DNA of 64,000 nucleotides. Source: Megachile rotundata. Taxonomy: Eukaryota > Arthropoda > Insecta > Hymenoptera > Megachilidae. Under the pieces are notes generated by a model. It saw nothing but the letters and a program-made list of their open reading frames with translations, was not told the DNA's origin and ran no database searches. The position numbers were made by a program, and so were the translations under genes. The DNA is taken from assembly GCF_050947335.1 (NCBI RefSeq), contig NW_027473314.1, positions 2,852,001-2,916,000 on the forward strand, given 5' to 3'. Below, in pieces: positions 47,750 through 63,901 of this stretch; within the stretch, counting starts at the first letter, position 1; every line of letters starts with the position of its first letter.

Positions 47750-50700
47750 CATACAATCACAATCATACAATCACAATCATACAATCACAATCATACAATC
47801 ACAATCATACAACCAAAATCATACAATCACAATCATACAATCACAATCATACAATCACAATCATACAATCACAATCATACAATCGCAATCAAAGAATCAC
47901 AATCATACGATCACAATCATACAATCACAATCATACAATCACAATCATACAATCGCAATCATACAATCACAATCATACAATTACTATCATACAATCACAA
48001 TCACTCAATCGCAATCATAATATCACAATCTCACAATCACGATCATACAATCACAATCTCACAATCACAATCACACAATCACAATCATACAATTACTATC
48101 ATACAATCACAATCATACAATCACAATCATACCATCACAATCATACAATCACAATCATGCAATCACAATCATACAATCACAATCATACAATCACAATCAT
48201 ACAATCACAATCATACAATCGCAATCAAAGAATCACAATCATACGATCACAATCATACAATCACAATCATACAATCACGATCATACAATCACAATCTCAC
48301 AATCACAATCACACAATCACAATCATACAATTACTATCATACAATCACAATCATACAATCACAATCATACCATCACAATCATACAATCACAATCATGCAA
48401 TCACAATCATACAATCACAATCATACAATCACAATCATACAATCACAATCATACAATCGCAATCAAAGAATCACAATCATACGATCACAATCATACAATC
48501 ACAATCATACAATCACAATCATACAATCACAATCATACAATCACAATCATACAATCACAATCATACAATCGCAATCATACAATCACAGTCATGCAATCAC
48601 AATCATACAATCACAATCATACAATCACAATCATACAATCACAATCATACAATCACAATCATACAATCACAATCATACAGTCACAATCATGCAATCACAA
48701 TCATACAATCACAATCATACAATCACAATCATACAATCGCAATCATACAATCCCAATCATACAATCGCAATCATACAATCACAACCATACAATCACAATC
48801 ATACAATCACAACCATACAATCACAATCATACAATCACAGTCATACAAACACAGTCATACAATCACAATCATACAGTCACAATCATACAATCACAATCAT
48901 ACAATCACAATCATACAATCACAGTCATACAATCACAATCATACAATCACAATCATACAATCACAATCATACAATCACAGTCATACAATCACAATCATAC
49001 AATCACAGTCATACAATCACAATCATACAGTCACAATCATACAGTCACAATCATACAATCACAATCATACAATCACAATCATACAATCACAATCATACAA
49101 TCACAATCATACAATCACAATCATACAGTCACAATCATGCAATCACAATCATACAATCACAATCATACAATCACAATCATACAATCACAATCATACAATC
49201 ACAATCATACAATCACAATCATACAATCACAATCAGACAATCACAATCATACAATCACAATCATACAATCACAATCATACAGTCACAATCATACAATCGC
49301 AATCATACAATCACAGTCATACAATCACAATCATACAGTCACAATCATACAATCACAATGAGACAATCACAATCATACAATCGCAATCAAAGAATCACAA
49401 TCATACAATCACAATCATACAAGGACAATCATACAATCACAATCATACAGTCACAATCATACAATCGCAATCACACAACCACAATCTTACAATCACAATC
49501 ATACGATCATAACCATACAATCACAATCATACAATCACAATCATACAATCAAAATCATACAATCACAATCACACAATCACAATCATACAATCACAATCAT
49601 ACAATCATAATCATACAATCACAATCATAAAATGACAATCATACAATCACAATCATACAGTCACAGTCATACAATCGCAATCACACAATCACAATCTTAC
49701 AATCACAATCATACGAGCACAATCATACAATCACAATCATACAATCACAATCATACAATCACAATCATACAATCACAATCATACAATCACAATCATACAA
49801 CCAAAATCATACAATCACAATCATACAATCACAATCATACAATCACAATCATACAATCACAATCATACAATCGCAATCAAAGAATCACAATCATACGATC
49901 ACAATCATACAATCACAATCATACAATCACAATCATACAATCGCAATCATACAATCACAATCATACAATTACTATCATACAATCACAATCACTCAATCGC
50001 AATCATAATATCACAATCTCACAATCACGATCATACAATCACAATCTCACAATCACAATCACACAATCACAATCATACAATTACTATCATACAATCACAA
50101 TCATACAATCACAATCATACCATCACAATCATACAATCACAATCATGCAATCACAATCATACAATCACAATCATACAATCACAATCATACAATCACAATC
50201 ATACAATCGCAATCAAAGAATCACAATCATACGATCACAATCATACAATCACAATCATACAATCACGATCATACAATCACAATCTCACAATCACAATCAC
50301 ACAATCACAATCATACAATTACTATCATACAATCACAATCATACAATCACAATCATACCATCACAATCATACAATCACAATCATGCAATCACAATCATAC
50401 AATCACAATCATACAATCACAATCATACAATCACAATCATACAATCGCAATCAAAGAATCACAATCATACGATCACAATCATACAATCACAATCATACAA
50501 TCACAATCATACAATCACAATCATACAATCACAATCATACAATCACAATCATACAATCGCAATCATACAATCACAGTCATGCAATCACAATCATACAATC
50601 ACAATCATACAATCACAATCATACAATCACAATCATACAATCACAATCATACAATCACAATCATACAGTCACAATCATGCAATCACAATCATACAATCAC

Positions 50701-51725
50701 AATCATACAATCACAATCATACAATCGCAATCATACAATCCCAATCATACAATCGCAATCATACAATCACAACCATACAATCACAATCATACAATCACAA
50801 CCATACAATCACAATCATACAATCACAGTCATACAAACACAGTCATACAATCACAATCATACAGTCACAATCATACAATCACAATCATACAATCACAATC
50901 ATACAATCACAGTCATACAATCACAATCATACAATCACAATCATACAATCACAATCATACAATCACAGTCATACAATCACAATCATACAATCACAGTCAT
51001 ACAATCACAATCATACAGTCACAATCATACAGTCACAATCATACAATCACAATCATACAATCACAATCATACAATCACAATCATACAATCACAATCATAC
51101 AATCACAATCATACAGTCACAATCATGCAATCACAATCATACAATCACAATCATACAATCACAATCATACAATCACAATCATACAATCACAATCATACAA
51201 TCACAATCATACAATCACAATCAGACAATCACAATCATACAATCACAATCATACAATCACAATCATACAGTCACAATCATACAATCGCAATCATACAATC
51301 ACAGTCATACAATCACAATCATACAGTCACAATCATACAATCACAATGAGACAATCACAATCATACAATCGCAATCAAAGAATCACAATCATACAATCAC
51401 AATCATACAAGGACAATCATACAATCACAATCATACAGTCACAATCATACAATCGCAATCACACAACCACAATCTTACAATCACAATCATACGATCATAA
51501 CCATACAATCACAATCATACAATCACAATCATACAATCAAAATCATACAATCACAATCACACAATCACAATCATACAATCACAATCATACAATCATAATC
51601 ATACAATCACAATCATAAAATGACAATCATACAATCACAATCATACAGTCACAGTCATACAATCGCAATCACACAATCACAATCTTACAATCACAATCAT
51701 ACGAGCACAATCATACAATCACAAT
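47750..51725 (+). repeat. Tandem duplication of block K (1,988 bp)
   Basis: Copies lie at about 47750-49737 and 49738-51725. Paired anchors are CAACCAAAATC at 47810/49798, CATGCA at about 48591/50579 and ATGACAATC at 49632/51620, all 1,988 bp (142 units) apart. Block K itself contains a nested 238-bp (17-unit) duplication of CATACCATC / CATGCA / CGCAATCAAAGAATC, with starts at about 48157/48395 and 50145/50383. The same nesting is seen in U5 at about 56362/56600. Shared private changes include ACAATGAGACAATC near 49358 and 51346, and CATAACCATAC near 49506 and 51496. Confidence 0.9.
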
Positions 51726-54303
51726 CATACAATCACAATCATACAATCACAGTCATACAATCACAATCATACAATCACAGTCATACAATCACAGTCATAC
51801 AATCACAATCATACAATCACAATCATACAATCACAATCATACAATCACAATCATACAATCACAATCATACAATCACAGTCATACAATCACAATCATACAT
51901 TCACAGTCATACAATCACAATCATACAGTCACAATCATGCAGTCACAATCATACAATCACAATCATACAATCACAATCATACAATCACAATCATACAATC
52001 ACAATCATACAATCAAAATCATACAATCACAATCACACAATCACAATCTTACAATCACAATCATACAATCATAATCATACAATCACAATCATAAAATGAC
52101 AATCATACAATCACAATCATACAGTCACAGTCATACAACCGCAATCACACAATCACAATCATACAATCACAATCATACAATCACAATCATACAATCACAA
52201 TCATACAGTCACAATCATGCAATCACAATCATACAATCACAATCATACAATCACAATCATACAATCGCAATCATACAATCCCAATCATACAATCGCAATC
52301 ATACAATCACAACCATACAATCACAATCATACAATCACAATCATACAATCACAATCATACAATCACAGTCATACAATCACAGTCATACAATCACAATCAT
52401 ACAGTCACAATCATACAATCACAATCATACAATCACAATCATACAATCACAGTCATACAATCACAATCATACAATCACAATCATACAATCACAATCATAC
52501 AATCACAGTCATACAATCACAATCATACAATCACAGTCATACAATCACAATCATACAGTCACAATCATACAATCACAATCAGACAATCACAATCATACAA
52601 TCGCAATCAAAGAATCACAATCATACAATCACAATCATACAAGGACAATCATACAATCACAATCATACAGTCACAATCATACAATCGCAATCACACAACC
52701 ACAATCTTACAATCACAATCATACGATCATAATCATACAATCACAATCATACAATCACAATCATACAATCACAATCATGCAATCAAAATCATACAATCAC
52801 AATCACACAATCACAATCATACAATCACAATCATACAATCATAATCATAAAATCACAATCATAAAATGACAATCATACAATCACAATCATACAGTCACAG
52901 TCATACAATCGCAATCACACAATCACAATCTTACAATCACAATCATACGATCACAATCATACAATCACAATCATACAATCACAATCATACAATCACAATC
53001 ATACAATCACAATCATACAATCACAATCATACCATCACAATCATACAATCACCATCATACAATCACAATCATACAATCACAATCATACAATCACAATCAT
53101 ACAATCACAATCATACAATCACAATCATACAATCACAATCATACAATCACAATCAAACAATCGCAATCAAAGAATCACAATCATACGATCACAATCATAC
53201 AATCACAATCATACAATCACAATCATACAACCAAAATCATACAATCACAATCATACAATCACAATCATACAATCACAATCATACAATCGCAATCAAAGAA
53301 TCACAATCATACGATCACAATCATACAATCACAATCATACAATCACAATCATACAATCACAATCATACGATCACAATCATACAATTACTATCATACAATC
53401 ACAATCATGCAATTGCAATCATGCAATCACAATCATACAGAAACAATCATACAATCACTATCATACAATCGCAATCATACAATCACAATCATACCATCGC
53501 AATCATACAATCACAATCATACAATCAAAATCATACAATCACAATCAAACAGTCAGAATCATACAATCACAATCATACAATCACGATCATACAATCACGA
53601 TCATACAATCACGATCATACAATCACGATCATAACATCACAATCATACAATCACAGTCATACAATTACAATCATACAATCACAATCATACAATCATAATC
53701 ACAAAATCACAATCATACAATCACAATCATACAATCACAACTATACAATCACAATCATACAATCACAATCATACAATCACAATCATACAATCACAATCAT
53801 ACAATCACAGTCATACAATTACAATCATACAATCACAATCATACAATCACAATCATACAATCACAATCATACAATCACAATCATACAATCACAGTCATAC
53901 AATCACAATCATACAATCACAGTCATACAATCACAATCATACAGTCACAATCATACAGTCACAATCATACAATCACAATCATACAATCACAATCATACAA
54001 TCACAATCATAGAATCACAATCATACAATCACAATCATACAATCGCAATAAAAGAATCACAATCATACAATCACAATCATACAATCACAATCATACAATC
54101 ACAATCATACAATCACAATCATACAATCACAATCATACAATCACAATCATACAATCACAATCTCACAGTCACAATCATACAGTCACAATCATACAATCAC
54201 AATCATAGAATCACAATCATACAATCACAATCATACAATGACAATCATACAATCGCAATCAAAGAATCACAATCATACAATCACAATCATACAAGGACAA
54301 TCA

Positions 54304-54309
54304 TTCAAA
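54304..54309 (+). other. +1-bp phase slip, copy 4
   Basis: Same insertion and flanks; 8,191 bp from the previous site (585 units plus 1 bp). It lies near the end of U4. U5 has none. Confidence 0.92.
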
Positions 54310-55233
54310 TCACAATCATACAGTCACAATCATACAATCACAATCATAGAATCACAATCATACAGTCACAATCATACAATCGCAATAAAAGAATCACAAT
54401 CATACAATCACAATCATACAATCACAATCATACAATCACAATCATACAATCACAATCATACAATCACAATCATACAATCACAATCATACAATCACAATCT
54501 CACAGTCACAATCATACAGTCACAATCATACAATCACAATCATAGAATCACAATCATACAATCACAATCATACAATGACAATCATACAATCACAATCATA
54601 TAATCACAATCATACAATCACAATCATACAATCACAATCATACAATCACAATCATACAATCACAATCACACAATCACAATCATACATTCACAATCATGAA
54701 ATCACAATCATGCAATCACAATCATACAATCACAATCATACAATCACAATCATACAATCACAATCATACAATCACAATCATACAATCACAATCATACAAT
54801 CACAATCATACAATCACAATCACACAATCACAATCGTACAATCACAATCATACAATCACAATCATAGAATCACAATCATACAATCACAGTCATACAATCA
54901 CAATCATACAATCACAATCATACAATCACAGTCATACAATCACAATCATACAATCACAATCATAAAATCACAATCATACAATCACAATCATACAGTCACA
55001 ATCATACAATCACAATCATACAATCACAATCATACAATCACAATCATAGAATCACAATCATACAATCGCAATCATACAATCACAATCATACAATCACAAT
55101 CATACAATCACAATCATAAAATCACAATCATACAATCACAATCATACAATCACAATCATACAATTACTATCATACAATCACAATCATACAATCACAATCA
55201 TACAATCACAATCATAAAATCGCAATCATACAA

Positions 55234-58200
55234 TTGCAATCATACAATCACAAACATACAGAAACAATCATACAATCACTATCATACAATCACAATCATA
55301 CAATCACAATCATACAATCACAATCATACAATCACAATCATACAATCCCAATCATACAATCACAATCATACAGTCACAATCATGCAATCACAATCATACA
55401 ATCACAATCATACAATCACAATCATACAATCACAATCATACAATCACAATCATACAATCACAATCAGACAATCACAATCATACAATCACAATCATACAAT
55501 CACAATCATACAGTCACAATCATACAATCGCAATCACACAACCACAATCTTTCAATCACAATCATACGATCATAATCATACAATCACAATCATACAATCA
55601 CAATCATACAATCAAAATCATACAATCACAATCACACAATCACAATCATACAATCACAATCATACAATCATAATCATACAATCACAATCATAAAATGACA
55701 ATCATACAATCACAATCATACAGTCACAGTCATACAATCGCAATCACACAATCACAATCTTACAATCACAATCATACGAGCACAATCATACAATCACAAT
55801 CATACAATCACAGTCATACAATCACAATCATACAATCACAGTCATACAATCACAGTCATACAATCACAATCATACAATCACAATCATACAATCACAATTA
55901 TACAATCACAATCGTACAATCACAATCATACAATCACAATCATACAATCACAATCATACAATCACAATCATACAATCACAATCATACAATCACAATCATA
56001 CAATCACAATCATACAACCAAAATCATACAATCACAATCATACAATCACAATCATACAATCACAATCATACAATCACAATCATACAATCGCAATCAAAGA
56101 ATCACAATCATACGATCACAATCATACAATCACAATCATACAATCACAATCATACAATCGCAATCATACAATCACAATCATACAATTACTATCATACAAT
56201 CACAATCACTCAATCGCAATCATAATATCACAATCTCACAATCACGATCATACAATCACAATCTCACAATCACAATCACACAATCACAATCATACAATTA
56301 CTATCATACAATCACAATCATACAATCACAATCATACCATCACAATCATACAATCACAATCATGCAATCACAATCATACAATCACAATCATACAATCACA
56401 ATCATACAATCACAATCATACAATCGCAATCAAAGAATCACAATCATACGATCACAATCATACAATCACAATCATACAATCACGATCATACAATCACAAT
56501 CTCACAATCACAATCACACAATCACAATCATACAATTACTATCATACAATCACAATCATACAATCACAATCATACCATCACAATCATACAATCACAATCA
56601 TGCAATCACAATCATACAATCACAATCATACAATCACAATCATACAATCACAATCATACAATCGCAATCAAAGAATCACAATCATACGATCACAATCATA
56701 CAATCACAATCATACAATCACAATCATACAATCACAATCATACAATCACAATCATACAATCACAATCATACAATCGCAATCATACAATCACAGTCATGCA
56801 ATCACAATCATACAATCACAATCATACAATCACAATCATACAATCACAATCATACAATCACAATCATACAATCACAATCATACAGTCACAATCATGCAAT
56901 CACAATCATACAATCACAATCATACAATCACAATCATACAATCGCAATCATACAATCCCAATCATACAATCGCAATCATACAATCACAACCATACAATCA
57001 CAATCATACAATCACAACCATACAATCACAATCATACAATCACAGTCATACAAACACAGTCATACAATCACAATCATACAGTCACAATCATACAATCACA
57101 ATCATACAATCACAATCATACAATCACAGTCATACAATCACAATCATACAATCACAATCATACAATCACAATCATACAATCACAGTCATACAATCACAAT
57201 CATACAATCACAGTCATACAATCACAATCATACAGTCACAATCATACAGTCACAATCATACAATCACAATCATACAATCACAATCATACAATCACAATCA
57301 TACAATCACAATCATACAATCACAATCATACAGTCACAATCATGCAATCACAATCATACAATCACAATCATACAATCACAATCATACAATCACAATCATA
57401 CAATCACAATCATACAATCACAATCATACAATCACAATCAGACAATCACAATCATACAATCACAATCATACAATCACAATCATACAGTCACAATCATACA
57501 ATCGCAATCATACAATCACAGTCATACAATCACAATCATACAGTCACAATCATACAATCACAATGAGACAATCACAATCATACAATCGCAATCAAAGAAT
57601 CACAATCATACAATCACAATCATACAAGGACAATCATACAATCACAATCATACAGTCACAATCATACAATCGCAATCACACAACCACAATCTTACAATCA
57701 CAATCATACGATCATAACCATACAATCACAATCATACAATCACAATCATACAATCAAAATCATACAATCACAATCACACAATCACAATCATACAATCACA
57801 ATCATACAATCATAATCATACAATCACAATCATAAAATGACAATCATACAATCACAATCATACAGTCACAGTCATACAATCGCAATCACACAATCACAAT
57901 CTTACAATCACAATCATACGAGCACAATCATACAATCACAATCATACAATCACAATCATACAATCACAGTCATACAATCACAATCATACAATCACAGTCA
58001 TACAATCACAGTCATACAATCACAATCATACAATCACAATCATACAATCACAATCATACAATCACAATCATACAATCACAATCATACAATCACAGTCATA
58101 CAATCACAATCATACATTCACAGTCATACAATCACAATCATACAGTCACAATCATGCAGTCACAATCATACAATCACAATCATACAATCACAATCATACA

Positions 58201-59573
58201 ATCACAATCATACAATCACAATCATACAATCAAAATCATACAATCACAATCACACAATCACAATCTTACAATCACAATCATACAATCATAATCATACAAT
58301 CACAATCATAAAATGACAATCATACAATCACAATCATACAGTCACAGTCATACAACCGCAATCACACAATCACAATCATACAATCACAATCATACAATCA
58401 CAATCATACAATCACAATCATACAGTCACAATCATGCAATCACAATCATACAATCACAATCATACAATCACAATCATACAATCGCAATCATACAATCCCA
58501 ATCATACAATCGCAATCATACAATCACAACCATACAATCACAATCATACAATCACAATCATACAATCACAATCATACAATCACAGTCATACAATCACAGT
58601 CATACAATCACAATCATACAGTCACAATCATACAATCACAATCATACAATCACAATCATACAATCACAGTCATACAATCACAATCATACAATCACAATCA
58701 TACAATCACAATCATACAATCACAGTCATACAATCACAATCATACAATCACAGTCATACAATCACAATCATACAGTCACAATCATACAATCACAATCAGA
58801 CAATCACAATCATACAATCGCAATCAAAGAATCACAATCATACAATCACAATCATACAAGGACAATCATACAATCACAATCATACAGTCACAATCATACA
58901 ATCGCAATCACACAACCACAATCTTACAATCACAATCATACGATCATAATCATACAATCACAATCATACAATCACAATCATACAATCACAATCATGCAAT
59001 CAAAATCATACAATCACAATCACACAATCACAATCATACAATCACAATCATACAATCATAATCATAAAATCACAATCATAAAATGACAATCATACAATCA
59101 CAATCATACAGTCACAGTCATACAATCGCAATCACACAATCACAATCTTACAATCACAATCATACGATCACAATCATACAATCACAATCATACAATCACA
59201 ATCATACAATCACAATCATACAATCACAATCATACAATCACAATCATACCATCACAATCATACAATCACCATCATACAATCACAATCATACAATCACAAT
59301 CATACAATCACAATCATACAATCACAATCATACAATCACAATCATACAATCACAATCATATAATCACAATCATACAATCACAATCATACAATCACAATCA
59401 TACAATCGCAATCAAAGAATCACAATCATACGATCACAATCATACAATCACAATCATAAAATCACAATCATACAATCACAATCATACAATCACAATCATA
59501 CAATTACTATCATACAATCACAATCATACAATCACAATCATACAATCACAATCATAAAATCGCAATCATACAA
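55234..59573 (+). repeat. Higher-order unit U5 (4.34 kb)
   Basis: U5 carries ATGACAATC at 55695, CAACCAAAATC at 56015, one copy of block K at about 56.3-57.8 kb, ATGACAATC at 57837 and 58313, the shortened block F at 58434-59086 and ATGACAATC at 59083. It matches the first part of U4 at offset 8191 and the second K copy onward at offset 6217. It ends before CATGCAATTGC and the slip region: no CACGATC ladder and no +1-bp slip lies in it. Private changes include CATATAATC near 59350. It shares AACCGCAATCACAC (58353) with U4 (52136). Confidence 0.86.
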
Positions 59574-62500
59574 TTGCAATCATACAATCACAAACATACA
59601 GAAACAATCATACAATCACTATCATACAATCACAATCATACAATCACAATCATACAATCACAATCATACAATCACAATCATACAATCCCAATCATACAAT
59701 CACAATCATACAGTCACAATCATGCAATCACAATCATACAATCACAATCATACAATCACAATCATACAATCACAATCATACAATCACAATCATACAATCA
59801 CAATCAGACAATCACAATCATACAATCACAATCATACAATCACAATCATACAGTCACAATCATACAATCGCAATCACACAACCACAATCTTACAATCACA
59901 ATCATACGATCATAATCATACAATCACAATCATACAATCACAATCATACAATCAAAATCATACAATCACAATCACACAATCACAATCATACAATCACAAT
60001 CATACAATCATAATCATACAATCACAATCATAAAATGACAATCATACAATCACAATCATACAGTCACAGTCATACAATCGCAATCACACAATCACAATCT
60101 TACAATCACAATCATACGAGCACAATCATACAATCACAATCATACAATCACAATCATACAATCACAGTCATACAATCACAATCATACAATCACAGTCATA
60201 CAATCACAGTCATACAATCACAATCATACAATCACAATCATACAATCACAATCATACAATCACAATCATACAATCACAATCATACAATCACAGTCATACA
60301 ATCACAATCATACATTCACAGTCATACAATCACAATCATACAGTCACAATCATGCAGTCACAATCATACAATCACAATCATACAATCACAATCATACAAT
60401 CACAATCATACAATCACAATCATACAATCAAAATCATACAATCACAATCACACAATCACAATCTTACAATCACAATCATACAATCATAATCATACAATCA
60501 CAATCATAAAATGACAATCATACAATCACAATCATACAGTCACAGTCATACAATCGCAATCACACAATCACAATCTTACAATCACAATCATACGAGCACA
60601 ATCATACAATCACAATCATACAATCACAATCATACAATCACAATCATACAATCACAATCATACAATCACAATCATACTATCACAATCATACAATCACCAT
60701 CATACAATCACAATCATACAATCACAATCATACAATCACAATCATAGAATCACAATCATACAATTACTATCATACAATCACAATCATACAATCACAATCA
60801 TACAATCACAATCATACAATCGCAATCATACAATTGCAATCATACAATCACAAACATACAGAAACAATCGTACAATCACTATCATACAATCACAATCATA
60901 CAATCACAATCATACAATCACAATCATACAATCACAATCATACAATCCCAATCATGCAATCACAATCATACAGTCACAATCATGCAATCACAATCATACA
61001 ATCACAATCATACAATCACAATCACACAATCACAATCATACAATCACAATCATACAATCACAATCATACAATCACAATCATACAATCACAATCATACAAT
61101 CACAATCATACAATCACAATCATACAATCACAATCATACAATCACAATCATACAAGGACAATCATGCAATCACAATCATACAGTCACAATCATACAATCG
61201 CAATCACACAACCACAATCTTACAATCACAATCATACGATCATAATCATACAATCACAATCATACAATCACAATCATACAATCACAATCATACAATCACA
61301 ATCATACCATCACAATCATACAATCACCATCATACAATCACAATCATACAATCACAATCATACAATCACAATCATACAATCACAATCATACAATCACAAT
61401 CATATAATCACAATCATACAATCACAATCATACAATCACAATCAAACAATCGCAATCAAAGAATCACAATCATACGATCACAATCATACAATCACAATCA
61501 TACAATCACAATCATACAATCACAATCATACAACCAAAATCATACAATCACAATCATACAATCACAATCATACAATCACAATCATACAATCACAATCATA
61601 CAATCGCAATCAAAGAATCACAATCATACGATCACAATCATACAATCACAATCATACAATCACAATCATACAATCGCAATCATACAATCACAATCATACA
61701 ATTACTATCATACAATCACAATCACTCAATCGCAATCATAATATCACAATCTCACAATCACGATCATACAATCACAATCTCACAATCACAATCACACAAT
61801 CACAATCATACAATCACAATCATACAGTCATAATCATACAATCGCAATCATGCAATCACAATCATACAATAACAATCATACGATCACGATCATACAATCA
61901 CAATCATACAATCACAATCAAACAGTCAGAATCATACAATCACAATCATACAATCACGATCATACAATCACAATCATACAATCACAATCTTAGAATCACA
62001 ATCATACAATCACAATCATACAATCGCAATAAAAGAATCACAGTCATACAATCACAATCATACAATCACAATCATACATTCACAATCATACAAACACAAT
62101 CATACAATCACAATCATACAATCACAATCATACAATCGCAATCAAAGAATCACAATCATACGATCACAATCATAAAATCACAATCATACAATCACAATCA
62201 TACAATCACAATCATACAATCACAATCATACAATCACAATCATACGATCACAATCATACAATTACTATCATACAATCACAATCATGCAATCGCAATCATG
62301 CAATCACAATCATACAGAAACAATCATACAATCACTATCATACAATCGCAATCATACAATCACAATCATACCATCGCAATCATACAATCACAATCATACA
62401 ATCAAAATCATACAATCACAATCAAACAGTCAGAATCACACAATCACAATCATACAATCACGATCATACAATCACGATCATACAATCACGATCATACAAT

Positions 62501-63194
62501 CACGATCATACCATCACAATCATACAATCACAGTCATACAATTACAATCATACAATCACAATCATACAATCATAATCACAAAATCACAATCATACAATCA
62601 CAATCATACAATCACAACCATACAATCACAATCATACAATCACAATCATACAATCACAATCATACAATCACAATCATACAATCACAGTCATACAATTACA
62701 ATCATACAATCACAATCATACAATCACAATCATACAATCACAATCATACAATCACAATCATACAATCACAGTCATACAATCACAATCATACAATCACAGT
62801 CATACAATCACAATCATACAGTCACAATCATACAATCACAATCATACAATCACAATCATACAATCACAATCATACAATCACAATCATAGAATCACAATCA
62901 TACAATCACAATCATACAATCGCAATAAAAGAATCACAATCATACAATCACAATCATACAATCACAATCATACAATCACAATCATACAATCACAATCATA
63001 CAATCACAATCATACAATCACAATCATACAATCACAATCATACAATCACAATCTCACAGTCACAATCATACAGTCACAATCATACAATCACAATCATAGA
63101 ATCACAATCATACAATCACAATCATACAATGACAATCATACAATCGCAATCAAAGAATCACAATCATACAATCACAATCATACAAGGACAATCA

Positions 63195-63200
63195 TTCAAA
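63195..63200 (+). other. +1-bp phase slip, copy 5
   Basis: Same insertion and flanks; 8,891 bp from the previous site (635 units plus 1 bp). First of two in U6. Confidence 0.92.
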
Positions 63201-63895
63201 TCACAATCATACAGTCACAATCATACAATCACAATCATAGAATCACAATCATACAGTCACAATCATACAATCGCAATAAAAGAATCACAATCATACAATC
63301 ACAATCAGACAATCACAATCATACAATCACAATCATACAATCACAATCATACAATCACAATCATACAATCACAATCATACAATCACAATCATACAATCAC
63401 AATCTCACAGTCACAATCATACAGTCACAATCATACAATCACAATCATAGAATCACAATCATACAATCACAATCATACAATGACAATCATACAATCACAA
63501 TCATATAATCACAATCATACAATCACAATCATACAATCACAATCATACATTCACAATCATGCAATCACAATCATGCAATCACAATCATGCAATCACAATC
63601 ATACAATCACAATCATACAATCACAATCATACAATCACAATCATACAATCACAATCATACAATCACAATCATACAATCACAATCATACAATCACAATCAT
63701 ACAATCACAATCATACAATCACAATCATACAATCACAATCATACAATCACAATCTCACAGTCACAATCATACAGTCACAATCATACAATCACAATCATAG
63801 AATCACAATCATACAATCACAATCATACAATGACAATCATACAATCGCAATCAAAGAATCACAATCATACAATCACAATCATACAAGGACAATCA

Positions 63896-63901
63896 TTCAA
63901 A
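63896..63901 (+). other. +1-bp phase slip, copy 6
   Basis: Same insertion and flanks; 701 bp from copy 5 (50 units plus 1 bp). The short spacing shows a tandem duplication of about 701 bp of the slip-bearing block, which may continue beyond the window. Confidence 0.9.

Larger units (their letters stand above)
47043..55233 (+). repeat. Higher-order unit U4 (8.19 kb, expanded)
   Basis: U4 is the longest unit. Landmarks in order are ATGACAATC at 47504, CAACCAAAATC at 47810, block K at about 48.1-49.6 kb, ATGACAATC at 49632, block K again at about 50.1-51.6 kb, ATGACAATC at 51620 and 52096, a shortened block F at 52217-52869, ATGACAATC at 52866, CAACCAAAATC at about 53228, CATGCAATTGC at about 53407, four CACGATC units, the +1-bp slip at 54304 and CATGAAATC at 54696. 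The tail carries the same 490-bp deletion as U3. The length excess comes from the K duplication and the extra markers. Confidence 0.87.
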
